Positions 1 to 9,618 of a DNA stretch of 64,000 nt are shown one piece after another (positions within the stretch are counted from its first letter, which is position 1; each line of letters starts with the position of its first letter). The stretch spans positions 1-64,000 of the forward strand of contig JACNJU010000119.1 in the NCBI GenBank assembly GCA_014382375.1. The letters are read 5' to 3'. Origin of the DNA: Rhodospirillaceae bacterium (lineage in GTDB: Bacteria > Pseudomonadota > Alphaproteobacteria > Rhodospirillales > JABHCV01). The notes under the pieces were generated by a model. The model was not told where the DNA came from. It saw nothing but the letters and a program-made list of their open reading frames with translations, and did not search any database. The translations under genes were made by a program, and so were the position numbers.

Positions 1-1101
1 CATTGGCCTTTTTGCCTGTCCAAGTGCCCTTATTGTGACTTTAACAGCCATGTTTCGGACGGGGCCGTCGATGAAAAGCGCTGGCGGCGGGGGTTGTTGG
101 CCGAAATGGCCCATTTTGCCGCCGAAACATCGGAAAAACAGCTTGAAACCGTGTTTTTCGGCGGCGGTACCCCCTCGACCATGGCCGCGGCCACGACGGC
201 GGCCTTGATTTCGGCGGCAAAAGGCTTCTGGACGTGTTCGGAGGACCTGGAAGTGACGCTTGAGGCCAACCCGACATCGGTGGAGGCGGGGAAGCTCGTG
301 GATTTTGCGGGTGCCGGCGTTACTCGTCTTTCACTTGGCGTGCAAAGTTTTAGCGATAAGTCATTGAAATTCCTTGGTAGAGAGCATTCTGCCAGTGACG
401 CCATGAGGGCGATTTCTCTGGCAGCAGAGACCTTTGAGCGCTTTTCCTTCGATCTCATCTACGGATTGCCCGGCCAATCGGCGGCGGACTGGAAAAGCGA
501 GTTAAATCAAGCTCTTGCATTGGCCGGTGGACACCTTTCCCTGTACCAGTTGAGCATCGAGGAAGGGACACCGTTCTTCCGCGACGGCGTCGCCGAGGCG
601 GATTCTGATACCGGTGCTGATTTATATGAACTAATACATGAACGAGTGGCCCTAAATGGTTTTAACGCCTATGAAATTTCCAATTATGCGCGGACGGGTC
701 AGGAGTGCCGCCATAATATGGCGATCTGGCAGGGCGGCGACTATGTGGGCATTGGTCCTGGGGCCCATGGGCGTCTCTCAAACGACGCCGCAACCGACGC
801 CCTTTATCAAGTCCACGATCCGGGCCGCTGGCTTCAAAGGGTCGAAAAAGACGCCCACGCGACCGCCAAACGCCATACCTTAAGCGCCGCCAGCCGCGCC
901 GAAGAGCTGCTTTTAACCGGCTTGCGCCTAAACCGGGGCATTGACGCCGCGCGCTTACCGGATGTCAGGGGCATCATCGCTGAAGACGCCCTGCGGCACC
1001 TCATAGAGGCAGATTTCCTGATCTGTGACGATAACGGCCTGCGGACAACGCACAAGGGCAGGCTGTGCCTGAACGCCGTATTGGCAGAGTTATTGGGCTG
1101 A
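1..1101 (+). CDS. hemW: HemW-type radical SAM protein, 5' end cut by window edge
   Basis: The frame is open from base 1 and lacks only a short N-terminal piece. The first visible residues, HWPFCLSKCPYCDFNSH, carry the CxxxCxxC motif that binds the radical-SAM [4Fe-4S] cluster, followed by a GGGTPS SAM-binding motif. HemW proteins share the coproporphyrinogen-dehydrogenase (HemN) fold but act as heme chaperones, not as HemN enzymes. The C-terminal HemN domain (LTGLRLNRGID) is intact. The stop lies 9 bases from the convergent stop of the LpoA-like gene. Position next to rsmI, yraN and gshB is usual in alphaproteobacteria. Confidence 0.93.
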   Translation, partial: HWPFCLSKCPYCDFNSHVSDGAVDEKRWRRGLLAEMAHFAAETSEKQLETVFFGGGTPSTMAAATTAALISAAKGFWTCSEDLEVTLEANPTSVEAGKLVDFAGAGVTRLSLGVQSFSDKSLKFLGREHSASDAMRAISLAAETFERFSFDLIYGLPGQSAADWKSELNQALALAGGHLSLYQLSIEEGTPFFRDGVAEADSDTGADLYELIHERVALNGFNAYEISNYARTGQECRHNMAIWQGGDYVGIGPGAHGRLSNDAATDALYQVHDPGRWLQRVEKDAHATAKRHTLSAASRAEELLLTGLRLNRGIDAARLPDVRGIIAEDALRHLIEADFLICDDNGLRTTHKGRLCLNAVLAELLG

Positions 1102-1110
1102 GAGGTTTAA

Positions 1111-2562
1111 TTAATTAATCTCGCTAAAGGCTTCTGGAGACGGGCTAATCACTTTGGTTGAGCGTGGCTCGATCTGTAACACCGCCAGACCCCGCTCCAC
1201 GCTGCCATCGGCGAGAAACCGGAAGATGCCGTCGCGGCCCCAAAATCCGCTTTTTGTCGTCAGCACGGCGTCAGAGAAGTTCGGGCCGCCTTCAGCCCGG
1301 GCCAGAACCGCCGCCAGCGCCGTCGCGTCGTAGGCCAGCGTTGACAGGCGATGGGGCTTGTTGCCGTAAACCTTTTCATATTGGGTGATAAATTCGGTCC
1401 GCGCATCCGGCGGTGGTCCGGCGTGCCAACCGCCACTTAAAGCTGGTTCAGAACCAAGCCCCGGCGTGTCCCACTGGCCGGTTCCGAGCATCCGCACTTT
1501 TTTCGGATCGACATCATAAAACGGCAACAGCGCGGCGATGGAAAGCAGCGGCGGGCCGCCATCAGCCAGCAACAGGGCGTCAAAGGGCAGCTCCCCGATA
1601 GTTTGTAATTTCTCCAGTCTTTTCAAGGCACTGCGCGCAATATCATCGTCCCGTTCGGCCAGTTCGGCGCGCTGGTTGAGGAGCGCCTGACGACGCCTGT
1701 CGTAATCTGCCAATTCACGGACGACAGCAGAAAAATCCTCGGTCAACGGATCATAAAACTGCACCCTGGTAACCTCACCACCGCCACGCGTGGCGGCTTG
1801 CCTGAGCGCCTCCAGGACGGTCTCCCCATACGCTCCGCTGGGGGCGAGGACGGCAAAGCGGGAGAGGCCCTGAGACGCTGCGTAACTGACGACCCGGTTA
1901 ACTTCGGTTTCGGGGAAAAACCCCATCGTGTATACGCCATCGCCGGAAACCGTGCGATCACTGGAAAAGCCGATAACCTTGACATTGGCGAGCCGGGCCA
2001 AGGGAGCGACGGCGCTGACCGACGTCCCTAAAAGCGGCCCCAGAATCACCGACGCTCCGTCACCGATGGCAAAACGGGCCGCTTCCAGGGCCCCTTCGGG
2101 GGTGCCGCCGGTATCATGAATCAGCAACTCGAAGCGCTGGTCGGAAAAATCAAACAAGGCCAGCTGGGCCGCATTAAGCATTGCCCTGCCGAGTTTTTCG
2201 TTAGGGCCGCTTAAGGGAACCAGCAGCGCCACCCTGACCGTTGATGATGTCGCCATGGGTGTAATCGGCACTTCCGCCCCGGGTGCCGTTTGCGCGTCCG
2301 CAGGCACCCGGCCCGTCAAATAAGGGACAAGCGATGGAATTTGGCGATCATCCTTGATCGCCGGGGTCGGGGCCGGGGCCGGAAGTGTCACCGTCTGTGG
2401 TTGAGGGGTTTGTTGGGCTGGTTGTTTCGCGGACGTCCCGGAACTGGTTGACGCAGGCACCGGAACGCTGGAACCTTGTAACACAGAGGGAAGTCGTGGA
2501 GACTCACAGCCGGTAACCAGCAGCGTCGCCACCGCAACCACCAGTGAGGTCAATACAGGCAT
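1111..2562 (-). CDS. LpoA-like penicillin-binding protein activator lipoprotein
   Basis: The ATG at 2562 gives a short lipoprotein signal ending in LLVTGC, so the mature protein is probably lipidated. After a Pro/Thr/Ser-rich linker of about 100 residues comes a periplasmic-binding-protein (Leu/Ile/Val-binding) fold with VRVALLVPLSGPNEKLG near its start. This is the C-terminal domain type of LpoA, the outer-membrane lipoprotein that activates PBP1A in enterobacteria; the TPR-like N-terminal domain of E. coli LpoA is absent. A longer frame starts at 2622 but would hide the signal peptide. It diverges from rsmI with 5 bases between start codons, as lpoA and rsmI also neighbour each other in E. 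coli. Confidence 0.82.
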   Translation of the reverse strand: MPVLTSLVVAVATLLVTGCESPRLPSVLQGSSVPVPASTSSGTSAKQPAQQTPQPQTVTLPAPAPTPAIKDDRQIPSLVPYLTGRVPADAQTAPGAEVPITPMATSSTVRVALLVPLSGPNEKLGRAMLNAAQLALFDFSDQRFELLIHDTGGTPEGALEAARFAIGDGASVILGPLLGTSVSAVAPLARLANVKVIGFSSDRTVSGDGVYTMGFFPETEVNRVVSYAASQGLSRFAVLAPSGAYGETVLEALRQAATRGGGEVTRVQFYDPLTEDFSAVVRELADYDRRRQALLNQRAELAERDDDIARSALKRLEKLQTIGELPFDALLLADGGPPLLSIAALLPFYDVDPKKVRMLGTGQWDTPGLGSEPALSGGWHAGPPPDARTEFITQYEKVYGNKPHRLSTLAYDATALAAVLARAEGGPNFSDAVLTTKSGFWGRDGIFRFLADGSVERGLAVLQIEPRSTKVISPSPEAFSEIN

Positions 2563-2567
2563 TGGAA

Positions 2568-3500
2568 ATGACAGAATCCGGGGCAAAACAAAACCGTTAT
2601 TCAAAGCGTTCGGACCTCTCATCTGGGCACTCTCAATCTTCTGTACATGTCTCCGGGCCTTTGCCAGGTGGACTTTATATTATTGCAACGCCAATCGGCA
2701 ATGCCCGCGATATCACCCTGCGCGCTTTGGATGTCTTGCACAGCGCCGACGTCATTGTTTGCGAGGACACCCGGGTAACATCCAAGCTTTTGTCCATTCA
2801 CGCCATTTCCCGCCCGCTTATCGCCTACCACGAACATAATGCAGGTACGACCGGCCCTGCGATCATCAAACGCCTGAAAGAAGGCCAAACCGTGGCGCTT
2901 GTCTCGGACGCCGGAACGCCGCTGATATCGGACCCCGGTTACCGTCTGGTTCAGGCCTGTTACGAGGAGGATCTTTTCGTTACCCATTTGCCGGGACCTT
3001 CATCGGTGCTCAGCGCCCTGGTTCTGGCCGGACTGCCAACTGACCGCTTTTTATTCGCCGGTTTCCTGGCCAATAAATCCGGCAAACGGCAAGCCGACTT
3101 GATGGAGCTGAAAGCGATCCCTTCGAGCCTGGTGTTTCTGGAAAGTCCGAAACGGCTGGCCAAATCCCTGGGCGATATGGCGATGGTGCTGGGCCCGCGC
3201 GAAGCCGCCATCGGTCGCGAACTGACCAAGAAATTTGAGGAAGTCCGCAAGGGGCCCCTCGATGAACTGGCGGACCACTACGAAGCGGCTGGCGCGCCCA
3301 GGGGCGAGGTTACCATTGTTGTCGCCCCGCCCTTAAGCACTGATGCACAGGCAACGCCCGATGATATCGACCGTTTGCTTGGCGACGCCCTTGAAAGCCT
3401 GTCCCTTAAAGACGCGGTGACGGCGGTGGCGGCGGCGTCCGGGGCGGTCAAGCGCGACGTCTACGCCCGCGCCCTGGAGCTCAAGGGTCAGCACAAATGA
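2568..3500 (+). CDS. rsmI: 16S rRNA (cytidine1402-2'-O)-methyltransferase
   Basis: RsmI uses SAM to 2'-O-methylate C1402 of 16S rRNA in the decoding centre. The tetrapyrrole-methylase fold is plain: GGLYIIATPIGNARDITLRA near residue 33, then CEDTRVTSKLL, LVSDAGTPLISDPG and LPGPSSVLSAL. The ATG at 2568 is used; a GTG at 2544 is in frame and would overlap the divergent lipoprotein start. Even from 2568 the leader before the fold is long (about 32 residues). The stop overlaps the yraN start (ATGA), indicating coupled translation in a run that continues to comM. Confidence 0.95.
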   Translation: MTESGAKQNRYSKRSDLSSGHSQSSVHVSGPLPGGLYIIATPIGNARDITLRALDVLHSADVIVCEDTRVTSKLLSIHAISRPLIAYHEHNAGTTGPAIIKRLKEGQTVALVSDAGTPLISDPGYRLVQACYEEDLFVTHLPGPSSVLSALVLAGLPTDRFLFAGFLANKSGKRQADLMELKAIPSSLVFLESPKRLAKSLGDMAMVLGPREAAIGRELTKKFEEVRKGPLDELADHYEAAGAPRGEVTIVVAPPLSTDAQATPDDIDRLLGDALESLSLKDAVTAVAAASGAVKRDVYARALELKGQHK

Positions 3501-3862
3501 CCGCCGCAAAAGAATCGGCCCAGCGTTTTGGCAAGTTTGCCGAAGGGTTGAGCTGCTGGCGCTTGCGCCTGACGGGCTACCGGATTTTACGGCGCGGTTT
3601 TCAGGCCGCCGGTGGCGAAATCGATATCATCGCGCGGCGCGGCAACATCCTTGCCTTTATCGAGGTCAAGGCGCGTAAATCCCTGGATGACGCGACCCGC
3701 GCCCTGGGCCCCCAGCAGCGCCACCGGATTGAGCGAACGGCGCTCGCCTATCTGGCGCAAAATAAGGAACTTTCTACTTGTGATGCCCGCTTCGACCTGA
3801 TTGTGCTGGCACCGCGAAGCTGGCCGCGACACCTTACCGGTGCGTGGATTCAAGGCGCATAA
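3497..3862 (+). CDS. YraN family (UPF0102) endonuclease-like protein
   Basis: This is a 121-residue protein of the UPF0102/YraN family. GGEIDIIARRGNILAFIEVKARK matches the family's PD-(D/E)xK nuclease core (E, D, then ExK), although a cellular role is not established. The family is strongly linked to rsmI across bacteria, and here its start overlaps the rsmI stop by four bases. Length is normal. The start of the following lipoprotein lies 43 bases downstream. Confidence 0.9.
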   Translation: MTAAKESAQRFGKFAEGLSCWRLRLTGYRILRRGFQAAGGEIDIIARRGNILAFIEVKARKSLDDATRALGPQQRHRIERTALAYLAQNKELSTCDARFDLIVLAPRSWPRHLTGAWIQGA

Positions 3863-3905
3863 AATGGCTTTGTCTGAAATCCCAACTAACTTTACACTTA
3901 GCCCC

Positions 3906-4505
3906 ATGATTCGCTCTTGCCGATTGTTTATCCTGCTGGCGCTCCTTGGTCTTGGTGCCTGTGACCCGGTCAGCCTGACCCTTGGGGCGGGAGCTGCAAC
4001 CGGGGTTGCCGCCTATCAGGAACGGGGTATCGAAGGGGTCGCCCGCGACAGTGCGATCGAGGCCCGGATTTTCAAACTATGGGCCCAGCGCGACAAGAAC
4101 ATGGTCGTCCATATGAGCATTGAGGTTTATGAGAGCCGGGCCCTGCTGACGGGGATCGCCCGGACCGAGCAGGAACGCGCCGACGCCGTTGGCATGGCCT
4201 GGAAGGCAGACGGCGTCAAAGATGTCATAAACGAAATCGTCGTCGGTGAAGCGCCGGGCCTTGGCGAGGTTGCCCGCGATACCGCAATTACCGCAGAGCT
4301 TAAATCAAGGCTGACCTTTGACGGTGACATTCTGGCCGTCAACTACGCCATCGAGACCGTGCGCGGTGTCGTCTTCCTGCTCGGAATCGCCCAGGATCAG
4401 GTTGAGCTGGACCGGGTGATCGCCCAGGCGCGCAATATTTCCTATGTCAAACGGGTGGTCTCCTACGTGCAGCTCAAGGCTGACATCAAGGGGGCCGGGA
4501 CATGA
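3906..4505 (+). CDS. BON-domain lipoprotein, DolP (YraP)-like
   Basis: Starting at the ATG at 3906 gives MIRSCRLFILLALLGLGAC, a clear lipoprotein signal with lipobox LGAC; the frame is open further upstream (3801) but would bury it. Two BON domains follow, at about residues 45-115 and 120-195 (repeated ARDSAIEARIF and ARDTAITAELKS). In E. coli, rsmI, lpoA, yraN and the dual-BON lipoprotein dolP sit together, so this gene is a good DolP candidate, acting in outer-membrane integrity. The stop overlaps the next start (ATGA). Confidence 0.85.
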   Translation: MIRSCRLFILLALLGLGACDPVSLTLGAGAATGVAAYQERGIEGVARDSAIEARIFKLWAQRDKNMVVHMSIEVYESRALLTGIARTEQERADAVGMAWKADGVKDVINEIVVGEAPGLGEVARDTAITAELKSRLTFDGDILAVNYAIETVRGVVFLLGIAQDQVELDRVIAQARNISYVKRVVSYVQLKADIKGAGT

Positions 4506-5347
4506 AGCCTTCGCCGGAAATCCGTCGCCGCCTCAACGCATTCGGCAAACTGGCTGATGATGAGCTTGGCCTGACCGAAACGGCGCTGGTTCTGGCCAGG
4601 GCTGAACGGCCGGGCATCGATCCCGCCGTTTATGAGCGCCATCTGGAAAAACTCACCGATGATGTCGCAGCCTACGCCGGAAAAGATGCCGGCAGCCCCA
4701 AAGGTGGCCTTGAGATGCGCGTCGAGGCCCTGCAGCAGGTGATCGCAAGACGGGCCGGTTACGGCGGCAGTGATGATGCTTATGAAGATGCCGAATGCGC
4801 CAACCTGATGCGGGTAATTGATCGCCGCGAGGGCCTGCCGACCCTGCTTGGTATTATCTATATCCATGTTGCCCGTGCTCTCGGCTGGGAAATCCACGGT
4901 CTTGATTTTCCGCCGCGTTTTCTGGTGCGCCTCGAATTTGCGGGTGCCCGGTGTATCCTTGATCCCTTCGATGGCGGCAAGGTTATGGAGCCTTTCGACT
5001 TGCGCGATATTTACAAGGCGGTCTCTGGCCCACAGGTTGAAATCCAGCCCCGCCATACCGAGGCCATGAGCAACCGGGCGATCATTTTAAGGTCCCGGCG
5101 CAACGCCAAGGTTCTTCATTTGCGTTCTGAAAATCTTGAGGGAGCGCTGGACGTTGTCGAAACCCTGTTGATGCTGGCCCCGGTCGAGCCTGCCCTGTGG
5201 CGGGAAGCCGGTATTCTCAACGCCCGCCTTGACCGGGTCCCTGACGCGGTCGCGGCGCTGGAACAGTATCTGGAAACCGCCGGGGCCGACGCCTCGCGCT
5301 TCCGAACCTCTATCCTGCTGCAGGAACTGCGCGGCAGGCTGAATTAG
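4502..5347 (+). CDS. SirB1 family transglutaminase-like/TPR protein
   Basis: The 281-residue protein has the SirB1-type transglutaminase-like core (residues about 40-190: LMRVIDRREGLPTLLGIIYIHVARALGWEIHGLDFPPRFLVR) followed by TPR-like helices (LDVVETLLMLAPVEPALWREAG). The family's active site is generally regarded as degenerate and its function is unknown. It is translationally coupled to the BON lipoprotein gene (overlap ATGA) and followed 15 bases later by gshB, so it belongs to the rsmI-gshB run. Confidence 0.85.
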   Translation: MKPSPEIRRRLNAFGKLADDELGLTETALVLARAERPGIDPAVYERHLEKLTDDVAAYAGKDAGSPKGGLEMRVEALQQVIARRAGYGGSDDAYEDAECANLMRVIDRREGLPTLLGIIYIHVARALGWEIHGLDFPPRFLVRLEFAGARCILDPFDGGKVMEPFDLRDIYKAVSGPQVEIQPRHTEAMSNRAIILRSRRNAKVLHLRSENLEGALDVVETLLMLAPVEPALWREAGILNARLDRVPDAVAALEQYLETAGADASRFRTSILLQELRGRLN

Positions 5348-5362
5348 AAAGCTTAAACGAAA

Positions 5363-6310
5363 ATGACAAAATCCCGCAGCGTCGCTATCCAGATGGACCC
5401 CATAGAGGACGTCGACATCAGCGCCGATAGCTCCTTCGTGCTCGCCCTTGAGGCGCAGGCCCGTGGCTATCAGCTTTATCATTACCAGCCACAGGATTTG
5501 TCTTTTCTGGGTGGCCTGGTGACGGCCCGGGCCCGGCCTTTAGGTGTGCGCCCGGAACTGGACAACCATTTCACCCTGGGTGCGCCTGAAGTGATCGACC
5601 TTGGCGATGTTGACGTCGTCCTGATGCGTCAGGACCCGCCGTTCGATATGTCCTATATCACCGCCACCCATCTGCTTGACCACATCCACCCGGACACCCT
5701 GGTTGTCAATGATCCGGCGTCCGTGCGCAACGCCCCGGAAAAACTGTTCGCCACCCTGTTCCCGGACCTGATGCCGCCAACCCTTATCAGCCGAGATCCG
5801 CTGGCGATCAAGGATTTTCGCGAAACCCACAAGGACATCATCATCAAGCCTTTGTACGGCAATGGCGGGGCCGGTGTTTTCCACGTGCCGCCCGGCGATG
5901 ACAACATCAACGCCTTGCTGGAAATGTTCGCCGCCATTTCGCGCGAACCGGTGATGGTGCAGGCTTACCTGGCCGACGTACGTAAAGGCGACAAACGCAT
6001 TATCCTGATTGACGGCGAGCCCGCCGGGGCCATCAACCGGGTGCCGCCCGATGGCGACGTGCGCGCCAACATGCACGCTGGCGGTACGCCGCTGCCCTCG
6101 GAGCTGACCAAACGGGAAATCGAGATTTGCCAGACCATCGGCCCGGAACTGAAGCGCCGCGGGCTGATCTTTACCGGCATCGACGTCATCGGTGATTATC
6201 TGACTGAAATCAACGTCACCTCGCCAACCGGCATCCAGGAAATCAACCGCTTCGACGGGGTCAAACTGGAAGTCCAGCTCTGGGACGCCATCGAGGCGCG
6301 ACTGCGGTAG
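5363..6310 (+). CDS. gshB: Glutathione synthetase
   Basis: GshB ligates gamma-glutamylcysteine to glycine using ATP in the cytoplasm. The protein (315 residues, normal length) starts [18 protein letters not shown], matching the N-terminal family signature, and shows the prokaryotic ATP-grasp pieces [38 protein letters not shown] and the C-terminal [19 protein letters not shown] that ligates Mg-ATP. It is the sixth gene from the window start on the plus strand and lies between a SirB1-like gene and comM. Confidence 0.97.
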   Translation: MTKSRSVAIQMDPIEDVDISADSSFVLALEAQARGYQLYHYQPQDLSFLGGLVTARARPLGVRPELDNHFTLGAPEVIDLGDVDVVLMRQDPPFDMSYITATHLLDHIHPDTLVVNDPASVRNAPEKLFATLFPDLMPPTLISRDPLAIKDFRETHKDIIIKPLYGNGGAGVFHVPPGDDNINALLEMFAAISREPVMVQAYLADVRKGDKRIILIDGEPAGAINRVPPDGDVRANMHAGGTPLPSELTKREIEICQTIGPELKRRGLIFTGIDVIGDYLTEINVTSPTGIQEINRFDGVKLEVQLWDAIEARLR

Positions 6311-6391
6311 ACGAAAGTTCTGGTGTTCTCTTTTCGTTCCCGCTATGCTCCCTTAACTTAAGCGTGTGAAACAGGGAGCAGGCTGGCTGTT

Positions 6392-7945
6392 ATGGTTGCC
6401 CGGATCAATACCGTCGCTTTTCGCGGCATCGATGTTCAGGACATTGATGTGCAGGTTCAGATGGCCAGTGGCCTTCCGGCTTTTACCATTGTCGGGCTGC
6501 CCGACAAGGCGGTTTCGGAAGCCCGCGAGCGGGTTCGGGCGGCGCTCGGCGCTATTGGTCTGGCGCTGCCGCCCAAGCGCATTACCGTCAACCTGGCCCC
6601 CGCCGACGTGGCCAAGGAGGGCTCTCATTTCGATCTCGCCATTGCCGTCGCCATCCTCGCCGACATGGGGGTGCTGCCCATTGAAGATATTTCGGGCTTT
6701 GCCGCGCTGGGTGAGTTGGCGCTGGATGGTTCGATCAGCCCGGTAAACGGCATCCTGCCCGCCGCCATCCATTGCAACGGCCGCGATCTGGGCCTGATCT
6801 GCCCCGGCATCCAAGGCTGTGAGGCGGCCTGGGCCGGTGATATGGATATCCTTGCGCCGAACGACCTGCTGGCGTTGATCAATCACTTCAAGGGCACGCA
6901 ACTTTTGTCACCGCCAAAACCGGGCAAGGCCGATGACGGCGCCCATTACCCCGACCTGATCGACATCAAGGGCCAGGAAAGCGCCAAGCGGGCGCTCGAA
7001 GTGGCGGCGGCTGGCGGGCACAACATGCTGATGACCGGGCCGCCGGGATCGGGGAAATCGATGCTGGCGGCGCGGCTTCCCGGATTGCTGCCGCCGCTGG
7101 ACGCGGAAGAAATTCTTGAAGCCTCGATGATCCAGAGCCTGGCCGGGGTGCTGGACGGTGGTGGCCTGACCCGCAGTCGACCGTTTCGCGACCCCCATCA
7201 CTCGGCCTCGCAAGCGGCACTGGTCGGCGGCGGCCACAAGGCCAGACCGGGTGAGGTTTCGCTGGCCGATCTGGGTGTGTTGTTTCTTGATGAATTACCG
7301 GAATTCCAGCGCGCCGCCCTGGAAGCCCTGCGCCAGCCCATGGAAACCGGCCGGGTCACCGTCGCCCGGGCCAACGCTCACGTTTCCTATCCGGCCCGTT
7401 TTCAACTGGTCGCGGCCATGAACCCATGTCGCTGCGGTTATCTGGAGGATCCGGCCCAGGCCTGCTCGCGGGCGCCGCGCTGCGCCGAGGATTATCAGGC
7501 AAAAATATCCGGGCCCCTGTACGACCGCATCGACCTGCACGTGGACGTGCCCACCGTCAGCGCCGCCGATTTGTCATTGCCGCCGCCAGCCGAAGGCTCC
7601 GCCCAGGTAGCAGCAAGGGTCGCGGCGGCCAGGAATATACAAAAGCAGCGCTATGCCCACCACCCGATCGTCCGCACCAATGCCGAGGCCGACGGTGCCC
7701 TGCTTGATGAGTGCGCCACCCCCAACGAGGCCGGACGCGCCCTTTTGGCCGAGGCCGCCGAGCGTATGCGCCTGTCGGCGCGGGGTTATCACCGCATTAT
7801 CCGGGTCGCCCGCACCCTCGCCGATCTGGACGTGGTCAGCGGCGGTGGCGATGCAAGCGCCCCCAGCGCCCGCATCCACATCGCCGAAGCGCTTTCTTAC
7901 CGGCGGCTGATGATCGACCGTAACGCGGTCAAGCTGAGGGCCTAA
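6392..7945 (+). CDS. comM: YifB/ComM family Mg-chelatase-like AAA+ ATPase
   Basis: The protein has the three parts of YifB/ComM: an N-terminal Lon-S16-like domain (LPAFTIVGLPDKAVSEARERV), the Mg-chelatase AAA+ domain with Walker A GPPGSGKSM and Walker B LFLDELPEF, and a C-terminal domain with MNPCRCGY. ComM is a branch-migration helicase used when incoming DNA recombines with the chromosome. The ATG at 6392 overlaps no other gene. The stop (TAA, 7943-7945) overlaps the stop of the convergent EamA gene. Confidence 0.95.
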   Translation: MVARINTVAFRGIDVQDIDVQVQMASGLPAFTIVGLPDKAVSEARERVRAALGAIGLALPPKRITVNLAPADVAKEGSHFDLAIAVAILADMGVLPIEDISGFAALGELALDGSISPVNGILPAAIHCNGRDLGLICPGIQGCEAAWAGDMDILAPNDLLALINHFKGTQLLSPPKPGKADDGAHYPDLIDIKGQESAKRALEVAAAGGHNMLMTGPPGSGKSMLAARLPGLLPPLDAEEILEASMIQSLAGVLDGGGLTRSRPFRDPHHSASQAALVGGGHKARPGEVSLADLGVLFLDELPEFQRAALEALRQPMETGRVTVARANAHVSYPARFQLVAAMNPCRCGYLEDPAQACSRAPRCAEDYQAKISGPLYDRIDLHVDVPTVSAADLSLPPPAEGSAQVAARVAAARNIQKQRYAHHPIVRTNAEADGALLDECATPNEAGRALLAEAAERMRLSARGYHRIIRVARTLADLDVVSGGGDASAPSARIHIAEALSYRRLMIDRNAVKLRA

Positions 7946-8913
7946 TCGCCCGCCGCATCCTCGACACTGACAGGGCTTGCGATGATCAGCGGATCGGCAA
8001 CGACCAGTCCTTCTGTGGCTCTTCTGTTGGCCCGTTCAGCCAGCGCCTCACGGTGAATAAGATAGGCCCCGCTTGAGACAATAATTGCGGCACCAATGAG
8101 CACATTTGTCGCCGGAATATCCGACCAGATAAAATATCCAAGCCCCGCAGCCCAGATCAGGGCGGTGAATTCGAAGGGCGCAAGCAGGCTGACCGGGGCG
8201 CTATGAAAGGCCCGAGTGATGCAAAAATGGCCGCCAACAGCAAAGGCCGCCATGGTCAGGATGGTGACGATGTCCGCCGAAGGCATGGGCTTGAACACAG
8301 CCGGTAGGGCCAGCGACGCCATACAGGCAACCCCGAAGTTAAAATAAAACACCGGCCTGAATGTTCCCTCTGCTGGTCCCAGCCATCTGGTGACAAGCAC
8401 CATCACCGCGTAGGCCGCGCCGGAGGCGATGGCGTAAAGGGCTTCGATCTGAAAAACGCCACTTGATGGCTGGGCGGCGTACATGACGCCGCCAAAACCA
8501 ACAACCACCGCACCCCAGCGATGGCGACCGACCGGTTCCTTGAACAGCAGCGCAGAGAGGGCGGTCATCAAAAAAGTCGCGCCGCCAAAGAAAATCACCG
8601 TCGCGTCAGCGAGGCCCAGCACAGCAAGGGAGCTGAAGAAAAAATACGGCGAGGCAAAGCCGATCACGACCCTGAGAAAGTGCTTGAAGGGCTGCCTTGA
8701 TTTGAGTGTCGCCAAGCCGCCCATTTTAGGCAAGGTCAGCATCATCACAAAAACGATGATCCAGCCGCGGATGGCAAGAATTTGCATGACCGAATAGTCG
8801 GCCCCGATCAGAACCTTGGCGACACTGTCCATGGTCGCCAGAAAGCCCACACCCATCAATATGTAACTGATACCGACAAGGTTCCGGTTGCTGGCCTGGA
8901 GCCCGGAATCCAT
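7942..8913 (-). CDS. DMT superfamily (EamA) transporter
   Basis: About ten hydrophobic segments in two repeated EamA halves make this a drug/metabolite-type inner-membrane transporter of 323 residues; the substrate cannot be read from sequence. Its start codon overlaps the stop of the HIT gene (ATGA at 8910-8913), so it is translationally coupled to the end of the histidine operon. The stop is shared in part with the convergent comM stop, leaving no room for a terminator between them. Confidence 0.88.
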   Translation of the reverse strand: MDSGLQASNRNLVGISYILMGVGFLATMDSVAKVLIGADYSVMQILAIRGWIIVFVMMLTLPKMGGLATLKSRQPFKHFLRVVIGFASPYFFFSSLAVLGLADATVIFFGGATFLMTALSALLFKEPVGRHRWGAVVVGFGGVMYAAQPSSGVFQIEALYAIASGAAYAVMVLVTRWLGPAEGTFRPVFYFNFGVACMASLALPAVFKPMPSADIVTILTMAAFAVGGHFCITRAFHSAPVSLLAPFEFTALIWAAGLGYFIWSDIPATNVLIGAAIIVSSGAYLIHREALAERANRRATEGLVVADPLIIASPVSVEDAAGD

Positions 8914-9281
8914 CAGTCTTTAAAGTTCTTGATCATGCGGCCCAGATCGCGACCGGCAAAAATATGGACGTGCAGGTGCGGCACTTCCTGATGGGCATCG
9001 GGGCCATTATTGGCCAGCGTGCGAAACCCCGCATCAACGATGCCCAGCTCACGCGCCACCTGGCCGACGGCGCGGATAAACCCGGCAATTTCCGCGTCCG
9101 AGCCTTGGGCCGAAAAATCATCCATATTAACGTAAGCGCCCTTGGGAATGACCAGCACATGCAGCGGTGCCTGCGGATTGATATCGCGAAAGGCCAGCGC
9201 ATGCTCGTCCTCGAACACCTTGTCACAGGGAATTTCGCCGCGAAGAATTTTGGCAAAGATATTGTCGTTGTCGTAGGCCAT
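8913..9281 (-). CDS. HIT family nucleotide-binding hydrolase
   Basis: The 122-residue protein beginning MAYDNDNIFAKILRGEIPCDK carries the full histidine-triad signature EVPHLHVHIFAG near its C-terminus, as in HinT/Fhit-type hydrolases of nucleoside phosphoramidates or dinucleotides. The frame is open well upstream, but that part is the hisE gene in another frame. The start is one base after the hisE stop. A HIT gene directly after hisE is common in alphaproteobacteria. Confidence 0.93.
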   Translation of the reverse strand: MAYDNDNIFAKILRGEIPCDKVFEDEHALAFRDINPQAPLHVLVIPKGAYVNMDDFSAQGSDAEIAGFIRAVGQVARELGIVDAGFRTLANNGPDAHQEVPHLHVHIFAGRDLGRMIKNFKD

Positions 9282-9282
9282 C

Positions 9283-9618
9283 TTATTTCCCCCGCGCACT
9301 TTTCTCGTCAATACCCGATGTTCCTTCCCGACGCGCCAATTCGGCCCACACGTGGGAGGGATCAATACCAACATCGGCCCACAGCACCAGCAAGTGATAA
9401 AGCAGGTCGGCGCTTTCCATAACCACTTTTTCTTCGCTTTCGTCCAGCGATGCGACAATGGTTTCGGTAGCTTCTTCGCCCACCTTGCGGGCAATTTCGC
9501 CGCGTCCCCCTGCAAACAGTTTGGCCGTGTAGGATGTCTCGGGGCTTTCGCCATGACGACCCCTGATGGTTTGAAACAGGCGTTCCAGAACCTGGCTGTC
9601 GATGGTCTGTTCGTTCAT
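9283..9618 (-). CDS. hisE: Phosphoribosyl-ATP pyrophosphatase
   Basis: HisE removes pyrophosphate from phosphoribosyl-ATP, the second step of histidine synthesis. The MazG-like fold is seen as [15 protein letters not shown] then [17 protein letters not shown], which hold the acidic metal ligands. It is a stand-alone HisE, not fused to HisI. The start overlaps the hisF stop by four bases (ATGA). Length 111 residues is normal. Confidence 0.96.
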   Translation of the reverse strand: MNEQTIDSQVLERLFQTIRGRHGESPETSYTAKLFAGGRGEIARKVGEEATETIVASLDESEEKVVMESADLLYHLLVLWADVGIDPSHVWAELARREGTSGIDEKSARGK

